Shown here one piece after another: positions 9,526-17,013 of a DNA stretch of 64,000 nucleotides. A program made the position numbers and the translations under genes. The notes below the pieces were generated by a model. That model did no database searches and was not told where the DNA came from. It saw only the letters and a list, made by a program, of their open reading frames with translations. Source of the stretch: Kineothrix sp. IPX-CK (GTDB lineage Bacteria; Bacillota; Clostridia; Lachnospirales; Lachnospiraceae); the NCBI RefSeq assembly GCF_039134705.1, contig NZ_CP146256.1, forward strand, positions 558,001 through 622,000. The letters are read 5' to 3'. How positions within the stretch are numbered: position 1 is the stretch's first letter; each line of letters starts with the position of its first letter.

Positions 9526-10890
9526 ATGAGAAACAGCAAGAAAGAGCAAATTGATAATTATACCGCAAAATACAGCAAGGTATGTATTGAAAACGGTAAT
9601 ATAGGAAGCACCTTGTTCGACGAGTACGGCGTGAAACGAGGATTGAGGGATAAAAATGGCGAAGGCGTTCTTGCGGGTCTTACAAATATTTCTTTGATAA
9701 AATCTCAGGAAATCGTGGACGGAAAGAGATTGCCTTGTGAGGGGCGTCTTCTGTATCGAGGCTACGATATTATCGAATTGGTGAAGGGCTTTGAACACAG
9801 CAAAAGATATGGATTTGAGGAAATCGCTTATCTTCTTTTGTTCGGAAGCCTTCCGGATAAGGGACAGCTTGACGAGTTCAAGGAGAATCTGTCGCTGATG
9901 TGTACCTTGCCGACGAATTTTACGAGGGATGTTATTATGAAAGCATCTAGTAAGGATATAATGAATTCTCTTACCAAGAGTGTGCTGGCGCTGGCATCTT
10001 ATGATAAGCAGGCTTCGGATCTGAGCATCGAGAACGTGCTTCGCCAGAGTATGAGCCTGATCAGCGTTTTCCCTATGCTTTCAGTTTATGGATATCATGC
10101 ATATAATCACTATGAATGCGACGATAGCTTTTATATACATAGGCCGGATGCAAATTTATCCACTGCTGAAAATATACTGAGAATGCTGCGCCCGGATAAG
10201 AAATACAGCGAATTGGAGGCGAGGGTTCTGGATATTGCACTTGTTCTCCATATGGAACACGGCGGCGGCAACAACTCTACCTTCACCACAAGAGTGGTTA
10301 CATCTTCCGGCTCCGACACTTATTCTGTTATCGCAGCGGCTCTTTCTTCCCTGAAGGGGCCTAAGCATGGCGGGGCGAACATTAAGGTAGTGGAGATGAT
10401 GGCGAACATCAAGAAAAACGTTAAGGACTTAGATGATGAGGAAGCAGTGAAGGATTACCTTGCCCGTATGCTGAACAAAGAGGTGTTTGATAAAAGCGGC
10501 TTGATTTATGGCATGGGACACGCGGTATACTCCATTTCGGATCCGAGAGCGACGATATTCAAGAACTTTGTTGAAAGGCTTGCGGCAGATAAGAAGAGAG
10601 ATGAGGATTTCAAGCTTTACTCTATGATAGAGCGCCTTGCACCGGAGGTAATCGGCGAAAAGCGCAACATTTACAAGGGCGTAAGCGCCAATGTGGACTT
10701 CTACAGCGGTTTTGTATACAGCATGCTGGATATTCCGTTGGAATTATATACGCCCATATTCGCTATGGCGAGAATTGTAGGCTGGAGTGCACACCGTCTG
10801 GAAGAGCTCATCAATGTGGATAAAATCATCCGCCCCGCCTACAAGACTGTTATGACTGAAAGAACATATGTGGGTATTGATAAAAGATAA
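9526..10890 (+). CDS. gltA: Citrate synthase
   Basis: Condenses acetyl-CoA with oxaloacetate to citrate, the entry to the oxidative branch toward glutamate. The three active-site regions are visible: HGGGNNSTFTTR (first His, about residue 245), GPKHGGAN (second His, about 285), and the region GMGHAVYSISDPRA with its conserved Arg/Asp. At 454 residues it is longer than the 370-430 usual for the family; an extended N-terminus precedes LRDKNGEGVLAGLT. 2-methylcitrate synthase activity cannot be excluded. SD AAAAGGAG; likely co-transcribed with the MarR gene. Confidence 0.92.
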   Translation: MRNSKKEQIDNYTAKYSKVCIENGNIGSTLFDEYGVKRGLRDKNGEGVLAGLTNISLIKSQEIVDGKRLPCEGRLLYRGYDIIELVKGFEHSKRYGFEEIAYLLLFGSLPDKGQLDEFKENLSLMCTLPTNFTRDVIMKASSKDIMNSLTKSVLALASYDKQASDLSIENVLRQSMSLISVFPMLSVYGYHAYNHYECDDSFYIHRPDANLSTAENILRMLRPDKKYSELEARVLDIALVLHMEHGGGNNSTFTTRVVTSSGSDTYSVIAAALSSLKGPKHGGANIKVVEMMANIKKNVKDLDDEEAVKDYLARMLNKEVFDKSGLIYGMGHAVYSISDPRATIFKNFVERLAADKKRDEDFKLYSMIERLAPEVIGEKRNIYKGVSANVDFYSGFVYSMLDIPLELYTPIFAMARIVGWSAHRLEELINVDKIIRPAYKTVMTERTYVGIDKR

Positions 10891-10895
10891 AGCGG

Positions 10896-12035
10896 TTATT
10901 TTTTAATGATATTAAAGGTATCTGCCAGCAGCAGCCAATTAGCCCGGAACAGGTTCATAACTGTCCAATAGCCCACGCCCCGCAGCATATATTCCTGAAC
11001 GAGGGAGAATTTCGCGTTCATGCTGCGTACATCCTCGAACCAGACCTCGTGGGATAAGCCTTCACTTTCATAAGTGAAGAAGGGCGACATGGCTACCTGA
11101 TCGAACTGGATGGGGACGTTATTCTCGATAGCGATCTGTACGGCTTCTGTGTTGCTGATGGTGCGCGCCCTCGTTACCCCTCGCTCGAAGGGGAGGGTCC
11201 AATCGTAGCCGTAATTAGGGATTCCCAGATTGATTTTCTCGATCGGGATCCTCGTGATGGCATAATCTACCACCTCCCGCACCCTATTGAGCGGGGCCAC
11301 GGCCATGGGAGGCCCGTAGGTATAGCCCCATTCATATGTCATAAGGAGTACGCTGTCCGCAGCCGCTCCCAAAAGCCCGTAATCCTTTCCTCCATAAAGC
11401 AGTCCCGGCTGGTCGTCGGAAGTCTTGGGTGCGAGGGCTACGGAGACGGGATAGCCTACGGCGTTCACAGCGGCACGTACATTGGCAACGAACTCTGCAA
11501 AGGGAACTCTGTCCTCCGCCAGAATATATTCGAAATCGATATCAACGCCTTCGAACCCTTTTTGGGAAATTATCGCCAGGAGCTGGTCGATAAGATTCTG
11601 CTGTACTGCCATATCGCTTACTACCACGGTGATCAGATGATTGTTGAACAAGCCGTCCTGGCCGAAAGGGGTTAGCGTAAGGATAGGAGCAGTACCTGCC
11701 TCCTTGGCGAGCGCAATCATCCATGTATCGTCTATAGGAGGGGGAACCAGTTCGCCTGTGGTTGTGAAGCCATAGGAAAATATGGATAGATCAGTGAGAT
11801 ATGGCAGTGTTTCTGTCAGGTTAAAGCTGTTGATGAAGGGGTAAGCGTAGCCGTTCGTGTAGATAAATCTTTTGTCAGAAGTATTTTCCCCCGTGTTAAG
11901 TAAAAGGGCCTGACCTACAGCAAGGCGGTAAGGGGAGGCGAGCTGATTGCTATATATGATGGAATCGGCGGTAACTCCAAAGGCAGAAGCAATAGAATTC
12001 ACAGTATCTCCGGCATTTACGGTATAAATAGTCAT
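10896..12035 (-). CDS. LysM-GH18 glycosidase, SleL/YaaH-like
   Basis: A 379-residue protein with one N-terminal LysM domain (TIYTVNAGDTVNSIASAFGV, residues 3-47) and a GH18 catalytic domain (about 55-375). The catalytic signature DxDxE is present as D165-I-D167-F-E169. In Bacillus the related YaaH/SleL acts as an N-acetylglucosaminidase on spore cortex, but those have two LysM repeats. No signal peptide is seen, which fits delivery into a forespore from the mother cell rather than secretion. It ends 5 bases from the convergent citrate synthase stop, and no terminator is evident between them. Confidence 0.88.
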   Translation of the reverse strand: MTIYTVNAGDTVNSIASAFGVTADSIIYSNQLASPYRLAVGQALLLNTGENTSDKRFIYTNGYAYPFINSFNLTETLPYLTDLSIFSYGFTTTGELVPPPIDDTWMIALAKEAGTAPILTLTPFGQDGLFNNHLITVVVSDMAVQQNLIDQLLAIISQKGFEGVDIDFEYILAEDRVPFAEFVANVRAAVNAVGYPVSVALAPKTSDDQPGLLYGGKDYGLLGAAADSVLLMTYEWGYTYGPPMAVAPLNRVREVVDYAITRIPIEKINLGIPNYGYDWTLPFERGVTRARTISNTEAVQIAIENNVPIQFDQVAMSPFFTYESEGLSHEVWFEDVRSMNAKFSLVQEYMLRGVGYWTVMNLFRANWLLLADTFNIIKK

Positions 12036-12095
12036 AATGAGGGTCCTGAGAGGATTTGTATTATATTATGCGAAATAGTGATTAGCAGTTACAAA

Positions 12096-12124
12096 GGCAG
12101 GAGATTCATTCTCCTGCCTCTTTT
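12096..12124. terminator. Hairpin at the end of the small 50-residue gene
   Basis: Perfect arms GGCAGGAG and CTCCTGCC with a 7-base loop, followed on the plus strand by TCTTTT and on the minus strand only by TTTGT. It overlaps the stop codon of the small gene. Probably a terminator, weaker in the minus direction. Confidence 0.5.
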
Positions 12125-12258
12125 GAAATTACTTCGAGAACGTCAATTAAGTCGTAAATGGAATTCAGTCTTACATTACGTCTCAGGATATTATTTTTTA
12201 AATCAATAGACAATGTTTCAAATTTTTCCCGGAGTTCCGGGGATACATAGGATGCCAT
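12106..12258 (-). CDS. Small 50-residue protein of unknown function
   Basis: A short reading frame beginning MASYVSPELREKFETLSI and ending VLEVISKEAGE. It is supported by a clear ribosome-binding site (GAGGTGATAAC directly before the ATG) and an amphipathic, well-formed composition. Its stop codon lies inside a strong hairpin (12096-12118) that could end transcription. The Ser-Pro-Glu-Leu start and short helical repeats resemble small uncharacterised proteins common in Lachnospiraceae, but I cannot name a function. It is transcribed toward the LysM-GH18 gene and stands about 70 bases before it. Confidence 0.65.
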   Translation of the reverse strand: MASYVSPELREKFETLSIDLKNNILRRNVRLNSIYDLIDVLEVISKEAGE

Positions 12259-12342
12259 GTTATCACCTCAGAATTAGTGTGTGCAGTAATTCCGGAAAAG
12301 ATATAGGAAGATATTGGAATTGTTTGAGCAAAAAATGGTTTA

Positions 12343-12969
12343 TCACCATATATTCATATGAATTCTGTTATCCAGAGAATATTCCTTTTGAATATTATAT
12401 ACTGCGTCTTCCGACGGCTTTCCAATACCTATATAACAAGGCATCATATATTCAGCCGGAAAAGATAAGACACTTCTTACATATTCCAGCTCATCTCCCA
12501 AAGGAATACGTAATGTGCATGCATACTCTTCTGCCGTAGCCGCCAGAAAAATATTTTCGATACAACACCATATGGATGCGAAGGCATTAAGAGAAGACAA
12601 ATTCTTTGGCTTTAATAAATCATTCTTTTGTTTAAATAGGGGTATCAGTACACAACCGGCATTTAATAACATTTGATATTGCTTCGGTATTCCATTATTG
12701 TACATTTTTCTTTGACAGTCGTCATTTACTTTCCATGATTTCATAATAAAATCCAGACGTTTATCAGATATTTTTTTGGGAATTTTCTTTATTAATTTTT
12801 CGATAACGGTTTTGTCGGTTATAACCACAAAATGCCAATCCCTCATGTGATCGTTTGTGGGTGCTTTCATTCCGGCATCAATAATCTTATAGAGAGTTTC
12901 CATATCGATTGATTCGTTGCTAAAGTCCCGTATAGTCCGCCGTTTATTTATTACATTATAAAAATCCAT
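12343..12969 (-). CDS. Nitroreductase family protein
   Basis: A 208-residue FMN-dependent oxidoreductase of the nitroreductase fold. The typical N-terminus is seen: DFYNVINKRRTIRDFSNESI with the FMN-phosphate-binding Arg pair, then MKAPTNDHMRDWHFVVI. The C-terminus has the family pattern PCYIGIGKPSED. The start is the ATG at 12969 with AGAGGTGATTT upstream; an in-frame GTG at 12978 overlaps that SD. It is the last gene of a MarR-PPOX-nitroreductase operon, suggesting a role in reducing a nitro, quinone or similar stress compound. Substrate unknown. Confidence 0.88.
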   Translation of the reverse strand: MDFYNVINKRRTIRDFSNESIDMETLYKIIDAGMKAPTNDHMRDWHFVVITDKTVIEKLIKKIPKKISDKRLDFIMKSWKVNDDCQRKMYNNGIPKQYQMLLNAGCVLIPLFKQKNDLLKPKNLSSLNAFASIWCCIENIFLAATAEEYACTLRIPLGDELEYVRSVLSFPAEYMMPCYIGIGKPSEDAVYNIQKEYSLDNRIHMNIW

Positions 12970-13001
12970 ATAAATCACCTCTTTCTTTTTATAAAATCAG
13001 A

Positions 13002-13433
13002 TTAGAATTCTTCTATTGATAGGGTTGTATTATTTAAGCCATGATAATAGTTTACTGTCTCAGCGGTAAATTTAAGAACGCAATAGTCTTCGTCATCGAT
13101 GCCTTTCGGATAATATATTTCAAATCCATCTCTCCATAAAAAGGCTTTTATATCGTGATCAGTACATACCTCCATTGTTCCGGTAAATAATATACCTTTA
13201 TATTTATTTATCGTATCATCACAATAATATACGGATGATTTTGGATCACTGAGAAATTGTTTAACACGTTTTGAACTTGTATTAGTAGAAAAATAATGAG
13301 TTTTTATACTGCTGTGTTCAAGGACGAGCATGCCTTTTATTTGTGGAAAGCCGTTATCGTTGACAGACCCTATGTATGCGACTTGTGCATTATTACGTAA
13401 TTGATAAATTTCTGATTTGATTTTTTCTTCCAT
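13002..13433 (-). CDS. Pyridoxamine 5'-phosphate oxidase-like flavoprotein
   Basis: A 143-residue split-barrel protein of the PPOX family. The features are the N-terminal strand pair AQVAYIGSVNDNGFPQIKGM, the middle KTHYFSTNTSSKRVKQFLSDPKSSVYY, and the closing strand ILFTGTMEV. These fit small FMN- or F420-type binding proteins more than the vitamin B6 enzyme itself. It lies 4 bases after the MarR gene and 32 bases before the nitroreductase gene, so a redox or detoxification role under MarR control is likely. Confidence 0.85.
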   Translation of the reverse strand: MEEKIKSEIYQLRNNAQVAYIGSVNDNGFPQIKGMLVLEHSSIKTHYFSTNTSSKRVKQFLSDPKSSVYYCDDTINKYKGILFTGTMEVCTDHDIKAFLWRDGFEIYYPKGIDDEDYCVLKFTAETVNYYHGLNNTTLSIEEF

Positions 13434-13437
13434 GTTA

Positions 13438-13875
13438 TCACTCCCATTTTGTTATATTGTTTAGTATCTTGTTAAGACTTTTCTCAAAGGAAATAATTTC
13501 TTCATCATCAAATCCTTTGTAGAAAATTTCACTCATTTTAACGGACACCTCATCATATTGCTTTTTTAGATTCAGAGTGGTTTCAGTCAGCTTTATTTTG
13601 ACTGTTCTTCGGTCAGATGGATCATATACCCGTTGAATATGTCCGGATGATTCCAATCTGTCGAGCATACTCGTCAAAGTTGTTTTAGCAAGTCCGGTTC
13701 TATCTGCCAGCTGCTTTATTGGAATATTATCTTCTTCCCATAAGACAAAAAGAATCCGTCCCTGAGCGCCGTTAAATTGATTAATGCCATGTTCAATGAG
13801 TAATTTCTCAAAAATACGCCCTTGGATTTGTTTGATTTTGCTAATAAGAAACCCCCCATTAGTTTTGTCGAGCAA
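13438..13875 (-). CDS. MarR family transcriptional regulator
   Basis: A 145-residue winged-helix repressor. The HTH is IKQLADRTGLAKTTLTSMLD (about residues 53-72), followed by the wing IQRVYDPSDRRTVKIKLTE. It is the first gene of the operon with PPOX and nitroreductase genes. Two near-perfect palindromes cover its promoter, consistent with self-repression relieved by a small aromatic or oxidising ligand. SD AAAGGAGGTGTTGA. Confidence 0.92.
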   Translation of the reverse strand: MLDKTNGGFLISKIKQIQGRIFEKLLIEHGINQFNGAQGRILFVLWEEDNIPIKQLADRTGLAKTTLTSMLDRLESSGHIQRVYDPSDRRTVKIKLTETTLNLKKQYDEVSVKMSEIFYKGFDDEEIISFEKSLNKILNNITKWE

Positions 13876-13890
13876 TTCAACACCTCCTTT

Positions 13891-13938
13891 TATATAGGAT
13901 AATACTATATAAAACTATAAACATCAAGATGTTTATAG
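13891..13938 (-). promoter_or_regulatory. Promoter and two palindromic operators of the MarR operon
   Basis: On the minus strand, TTGATG (13922-13927) and TATTAT (13899-13904) are 17 bases apart. One palindrome, TATATAG-7-CTATATA (13891-13911), covers the -10. A second, CTATAAACATC-2-GATGTTTATAG (13915-13938), covers the -35 and has 11 perfect base pairs. Binding at either would block RNA polymerase. Confidence 0.78.
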
Positions 13939-14021
13939 AAATTCTTAAATAAATATAATTATTATTGCCTCCACTAATTGCCCGGCAAAATAAATTATAG
14001 AGAATTAATTACTTGTAAAAC

Positions 14022-14050
14022 TTGAATACAATAAATAAACGGCGTATAAT
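14022..14050 (+). promoter_or_regulatory. Sigma-A promoter for the ClC gene
   Basis: TTGAAT, 17 bases, TATAAT, ending 42 bases before the GTG start of the ClC gene. It is divergent from the MarR operon promoter, about 85 bases away. Confidence 0.7.
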
Positions 14051-14092
14051 AAGGCGGGTTTTATTTAGAAAGTTTTATTTGGAGGCATAACA

Positions 14093-15643
14093 GTGGAAAA
14101 GTCAAAGGTCTATAAATTACTATCGCAGCTGAACAATTTGAAATGGAGTCTTACCTATAAAGGAGTGTTGGTTGGTCTGGTTTCAGGTGTTTTGGTTTCC
14201 CTATATCGATATGGAATCGAACTGGGTACGGAAAAAGCATTGCAAGCTTATAGCTTTTTGGGCAAACAACCGGTGTATATCTTTCCTTGGCTGTTGGGGA
14301 CTGTTCTGATATCTTTGATCATACATAAGCTCATTACCCTGGAGCCCTATTCTAAAGGCAGCGGCATTCCTCAGGTTGAAGGAATTGTGTTGCTTGGGAT
14401 GAAGATGAAATGGTATTCAATTTTGCTGGTACGTTTTACCGCGGGTCTTGTTGCTTCGTTTTTTGGCGTGTCCTTAGGACGGGAGGGACCATCCATACAG
14501 ATTGGAGCATGTGGTGCGCAGGCACTTTCCAAGGTGGCCGGTAAGAACAAGGTTGAAAAAAACTATTTGATTACTGCAGGTGCGGCGGCGGGACTCTCTG
14601 CCGCTTTTAACGCTCCCCTGTCAGGCATTATATTCACACTGGAAGAGGTCCATCGAAGCTTTTCTCCCTATATCTTTGCAGCCGCAACAACTGCTGCTTT
14701 AACTGCGGATTTTGTTTCGAACCTCTTCTTTGGGCTGTACCCTGTACTGGATTTTCTTGATGTTCCTCAGATGCCTCTTCGATATTATTTCTGGCTGCTT
14801 ATTGCGGGTGTGTTATCGGGGATGATCGGTTCACTAACGAATAAATGCCTGCTGAGCGTTTCTTTACTTTATGAAAAAATACCGCCGTTTAGCCGGCCGA
14901 TGCTTGCACTTTTGGCGGCTCTGCCCTGTGGATTACTACTCCCGCAGGTACTTGGGGGCGGGCAAAATTTAATCCAGATTGCCAGAGGGGCAAAAGAAGA
15001 TGTACTGATGTTACTGGTTTTTCTTGTGGTTAAGCTTGCGTTCACCTGCATATGCTTTGGCAGCGGAATTCCGGGTGGAATATTTCTTCCCATTTTGGCA
15101 ATCGGTGCGCTGACTGGTGGCTTATTAGGCCAAATTGCCGTTTGGGCAGGAATGCCGTCTGTATATATTCCTGTGCTATGTGTCTGTGCGATGGCAGGGG
15201 CGATGTCGAGTTCGGTTAAGGCACCAATTACAAGTATTCTTCTAATGGCAGAAATGACTGGTTCTCTGGTACAGATGCTCCCGGTTGCTCTTGTGGCATT
15301 TATTGCGCTTTTTACATCAGATTTATTAAATGTGACACCTATTTATGAAGTATTATTAGACCGGATTGCAAGTCAAACGAAAGCAGAAACGGGAAATCAG
15401 AATAAAGACCGGGCATTAATGGAGGTACCTGTAGAACTTGGCTGCATTGCGGCAGGGAAAAAAATTAAGGAGATTAACTGGCCGACGGGTCTTCTGATCG
15501 TAAGTTTGCGCAGGGGAAATGAGGAGATTGTACCAAACGGCAGCACAAAAATTTATCAGGGAGATTACTTGGTGGTTTTGTCCTCCATACGTAATTATGA
15601 TGAAATGAGTCATCTCTTAAAAGGGTTGTGTCACTCCAATTAA
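14093..15643 (+). CDS. ClC-family Cl-/H+ exchanger with C-terminal TrkA-C domain
   Basis: A 516-residue membrane protein. The Cl- selectivity motifs are all present: GSGIP (89-93), GREGP with the gating Glu at 131, and GSGIPGGIFLP (323-333). Glu185 in LEEVHRSF matches the internal proton Glu of ClC-ec1, so an H+-coupled exchanger is more likely than a channel. Residues about 430-516 form a regulatory TrkA-C (RCK_C) domain (PTGLLIVSLRRGNEEIVP, then YLVVLSS). It starts at a GTG preceded by TTGGAGGC. Role: chloride or halide balance, possibly acid resistance. Confidence 0.93.
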   Translation: MEKSKVYKLLSQLNNLKWSLTYKGVLVGLVSGVLVSLYRYGIELGTEKALQAYSFLGKQPVYIFPWLLGTVLISLIIHKLITLEPYSKGSGIPQVEGIVLLGMKMKWYSILLVRFTAGLVASFFGVSLGREGPSIQIGACGAQALSKVAGKNKVEKNYLITAGAAAGLSAAFNAPLSGIIFTLEEVHRSFSPYIFAAATTAALTADFVSNLFFGLYPVLDFLDVPQMPLRYYFWLLIAGVLSGMIGSLTNKCLLSVSLLYEKIPPFSRPMLALLAALPCGLLLPQVLGGGQNLIQIARGAKEDVLMLLVFLVVKLAFTCICFGSGIPGGIFLPILAIGALTGGLLGQIAVWAGMPSVYIPVLCVCAMAGAMSSSVKAPITSILLMAEMTGSLVQMLPVALVAFIALFTSDLLNVTPIYEVLLDRIASQTKAETGNQNKDRALMEVPVELGCIAAGKKIKEINWPTGLLIVSLRRGNEEIVPNGSTKIYQGDYLVVLSSIRNYDEMSHLLKGLCHSN

Positions 15644-15644
15644 A

Positions 15645-15690
15645 AAAATACATTGGTAGAAGATAATATCTTCTACAATGTATTTTCTTT
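15645..15690. terminator. Bidirectional terminator between ClC and CgeB-like genes
   Basis: Long inverted repeat ATACATTG-GTAGAAGATA with TATCTTCTAC-AATGTAT, with A-rich sequence on the left and TTTTCTTTT on the right. It serves both convergent genes. Confidence 0.85.
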
Positions 15691-15693
15691 TAA

Positions 15694-16680
15694 TTACCCT
15701 AAGGAAATAATTTCTTGTTCTGACAAAGCCTGAAGTGCCCCTTTTGCACGATTAAGGTAACTATGCGGCTCTACGGCAATCTGAGCCTGTTTGCTGATTT
15801 TCTCTCTTTCTTCAGGAGCGTTAAGGTAATGCTTAACCAGCTCAAGTGTCCGCTCCGGTGAATCGGAGGTCAGCAAATCCCGGCCCGACTGAAAGAGTCT
15901 GTTTACCTCAGGTGTGACGGAGGTTATCAGGACTCCACCGGAACCCATAATTTCGTAGGTGCGCTGACTGACCTGATTAAGCTGGTTCTGCAGGCCCAGC
16001 ATAATAGAAGCAGAGCTGTATACCTGATTAGCAAGGGTGTAATTCAGATAGCCGTGTATACAATCCGAAGGAATATCGTTTCCTAGCAAATGTGCCATTT
16101 CGGCCCATTTCCTTCCCCAGAAATCAACCCGGATACCTTCGGCAATCAACGGAGCTATGAGAATTTTCAGGGATGTGATGCGGTAATGATGAGGATATAA
16201 ATGTAATACGTTAGGATAAGCGTTAGCGACCACAGCGATATCGCATTTATATTTTTCATTAGGTGCTGCCTTATAATGTACTTTCGAATAATATCCGAAG
16301 TCCATGTGAGCGGCTTTGAAACCTAACATTTGATAATACATGACTCTGCCCTTACAGATTGTAAAGACGAAGTCCGGCTTTAGCTCCTTAAGCAGAGGAA
16401 GGGTAAAACTGTAGGTATGAGTAGGGTCCTCTGTCGCCCAATATACCAGCGGGATTTTTGCGTTTTCACTATAAAAGTGCACCCATTTCGCCTTTTCTAT
16501 AGTGGTTTCAGTGCTCCATCCCAGCATAAAAAGCAGGTCCGGATGGAAATCCTCTATCATCATAGGAATATTTTCCTTTGTCAGCGGACCTGAAATCTTA
16601 ACTTCACAACCGGCTTCCCGAAAACCGTTGGGCAATCCGTTTATCAGCATAGGATGACTTTCTAGAAATAATATTTTCAT
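15694..16680 (-). CDS. CgeB-like glycosyltransferase family protein
   Basis: A 328-residue GT-B-type protein. The N-terminal domain begins MKILFLESHPMLINGLPNG, and the C-terminal half holds the CgeB-like region SIMLGLQNQLNQVSQRTYEI followed by MGSGGVLITS. In Bacillus, CgeB is a spore-maturation protein that glycosylates the outer spore surface. The start is the ATG at 16680 with AACGAGG upstream; a longer in-frame reading to 16752 has no SD. It stands alone on the minus strand. The acceptor is unknown; coat, exosporium or cell-surface glycan are possible. Confidence 0.75.
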   Translation of the reverse strand: MKILFLESHPMLINGLPNGFREAGCEVKISGPLTKENIPMMIEDFHPDLLFMLGWSTETTIEKAKWVHFYSENAKIPLVYWATEDPTHTYSFTLPLLKELKPDFVFTICKGRVMYYQMLGFKAAHMDFGYYSKVHYKAAPNEKYKCDIAVVANAYPNVLHLYPHHYRITSLKILIAPLIAEGIRVDFWGRKWAEMAHLLGNDIPSDCIHGYLNYTLANQVYSSASIMLGLQNQLNQVSQRTYEIMGSGGVLITSVTPEVNRLFQSGRDLLTSDSPERTLELVKHYLNAPEEREKISKQAQIAVEPHSYLNRAKGALQALSEQEIISLG

Positions 16681-16777
16681 TTTGGATGAACCTCGTTTCT
16701 TTTCGGTCGATAACCGAAGCCTATAATACATACTATTCCTTGGATGTGCCACATGTGTAACTTAAATCTCAAATGAC

Positions 16778-16806
16778 TTGTGCCTATATAGAGAATTTGT
16801 TATAAT
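16778..16806 (+). promoter_or_regulatory. Promoter upstream of the UDP-sugar pyrophosphorylase gene
   Basis: TTGTGC, 17 bases, TATAAT, with TG one base before the -10 (extended -10). It would give a 5' leader of about 200 bases that contains the 22-base palindrome at 16894. Confidence 0.6.
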
Positions 16807-16893
16807 CATGTCAAAGTTTGTAATCAAATATTTCCTGCAAAAATCTATAGATAATACGGCCGAAGGGCTGGAGAACTGCATAACAATTCTGCC

Positions 16894-16915
16894 TTAAAGC
16901 AGCCGGCTGCTTTAA
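16894..16915. repeat. Perfect 22-base palindrome in the leader of the UDPGP gene
   Basis: TTAAAGCAGCC followed by its exact reverse complement GGCTGCTTTAA, with no spacer. It has no T-run after it, so it does not look like a terminator. It could be a protein-binding site or an RNA hairpin in the leader. Nothing else is visible in the 333-base gap between 16680 and 17014. Confidence 0.6.
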
Positions 16916-17013
16916 AGCTCAAGAGGATGAATGGAGAAAGCGGTTTTGGGAAGTATAACTATGAAGGCGTGCGGTCCCAATTTATAAATCGTGAAGAAAG
17001 GAAGTACTGTTGA

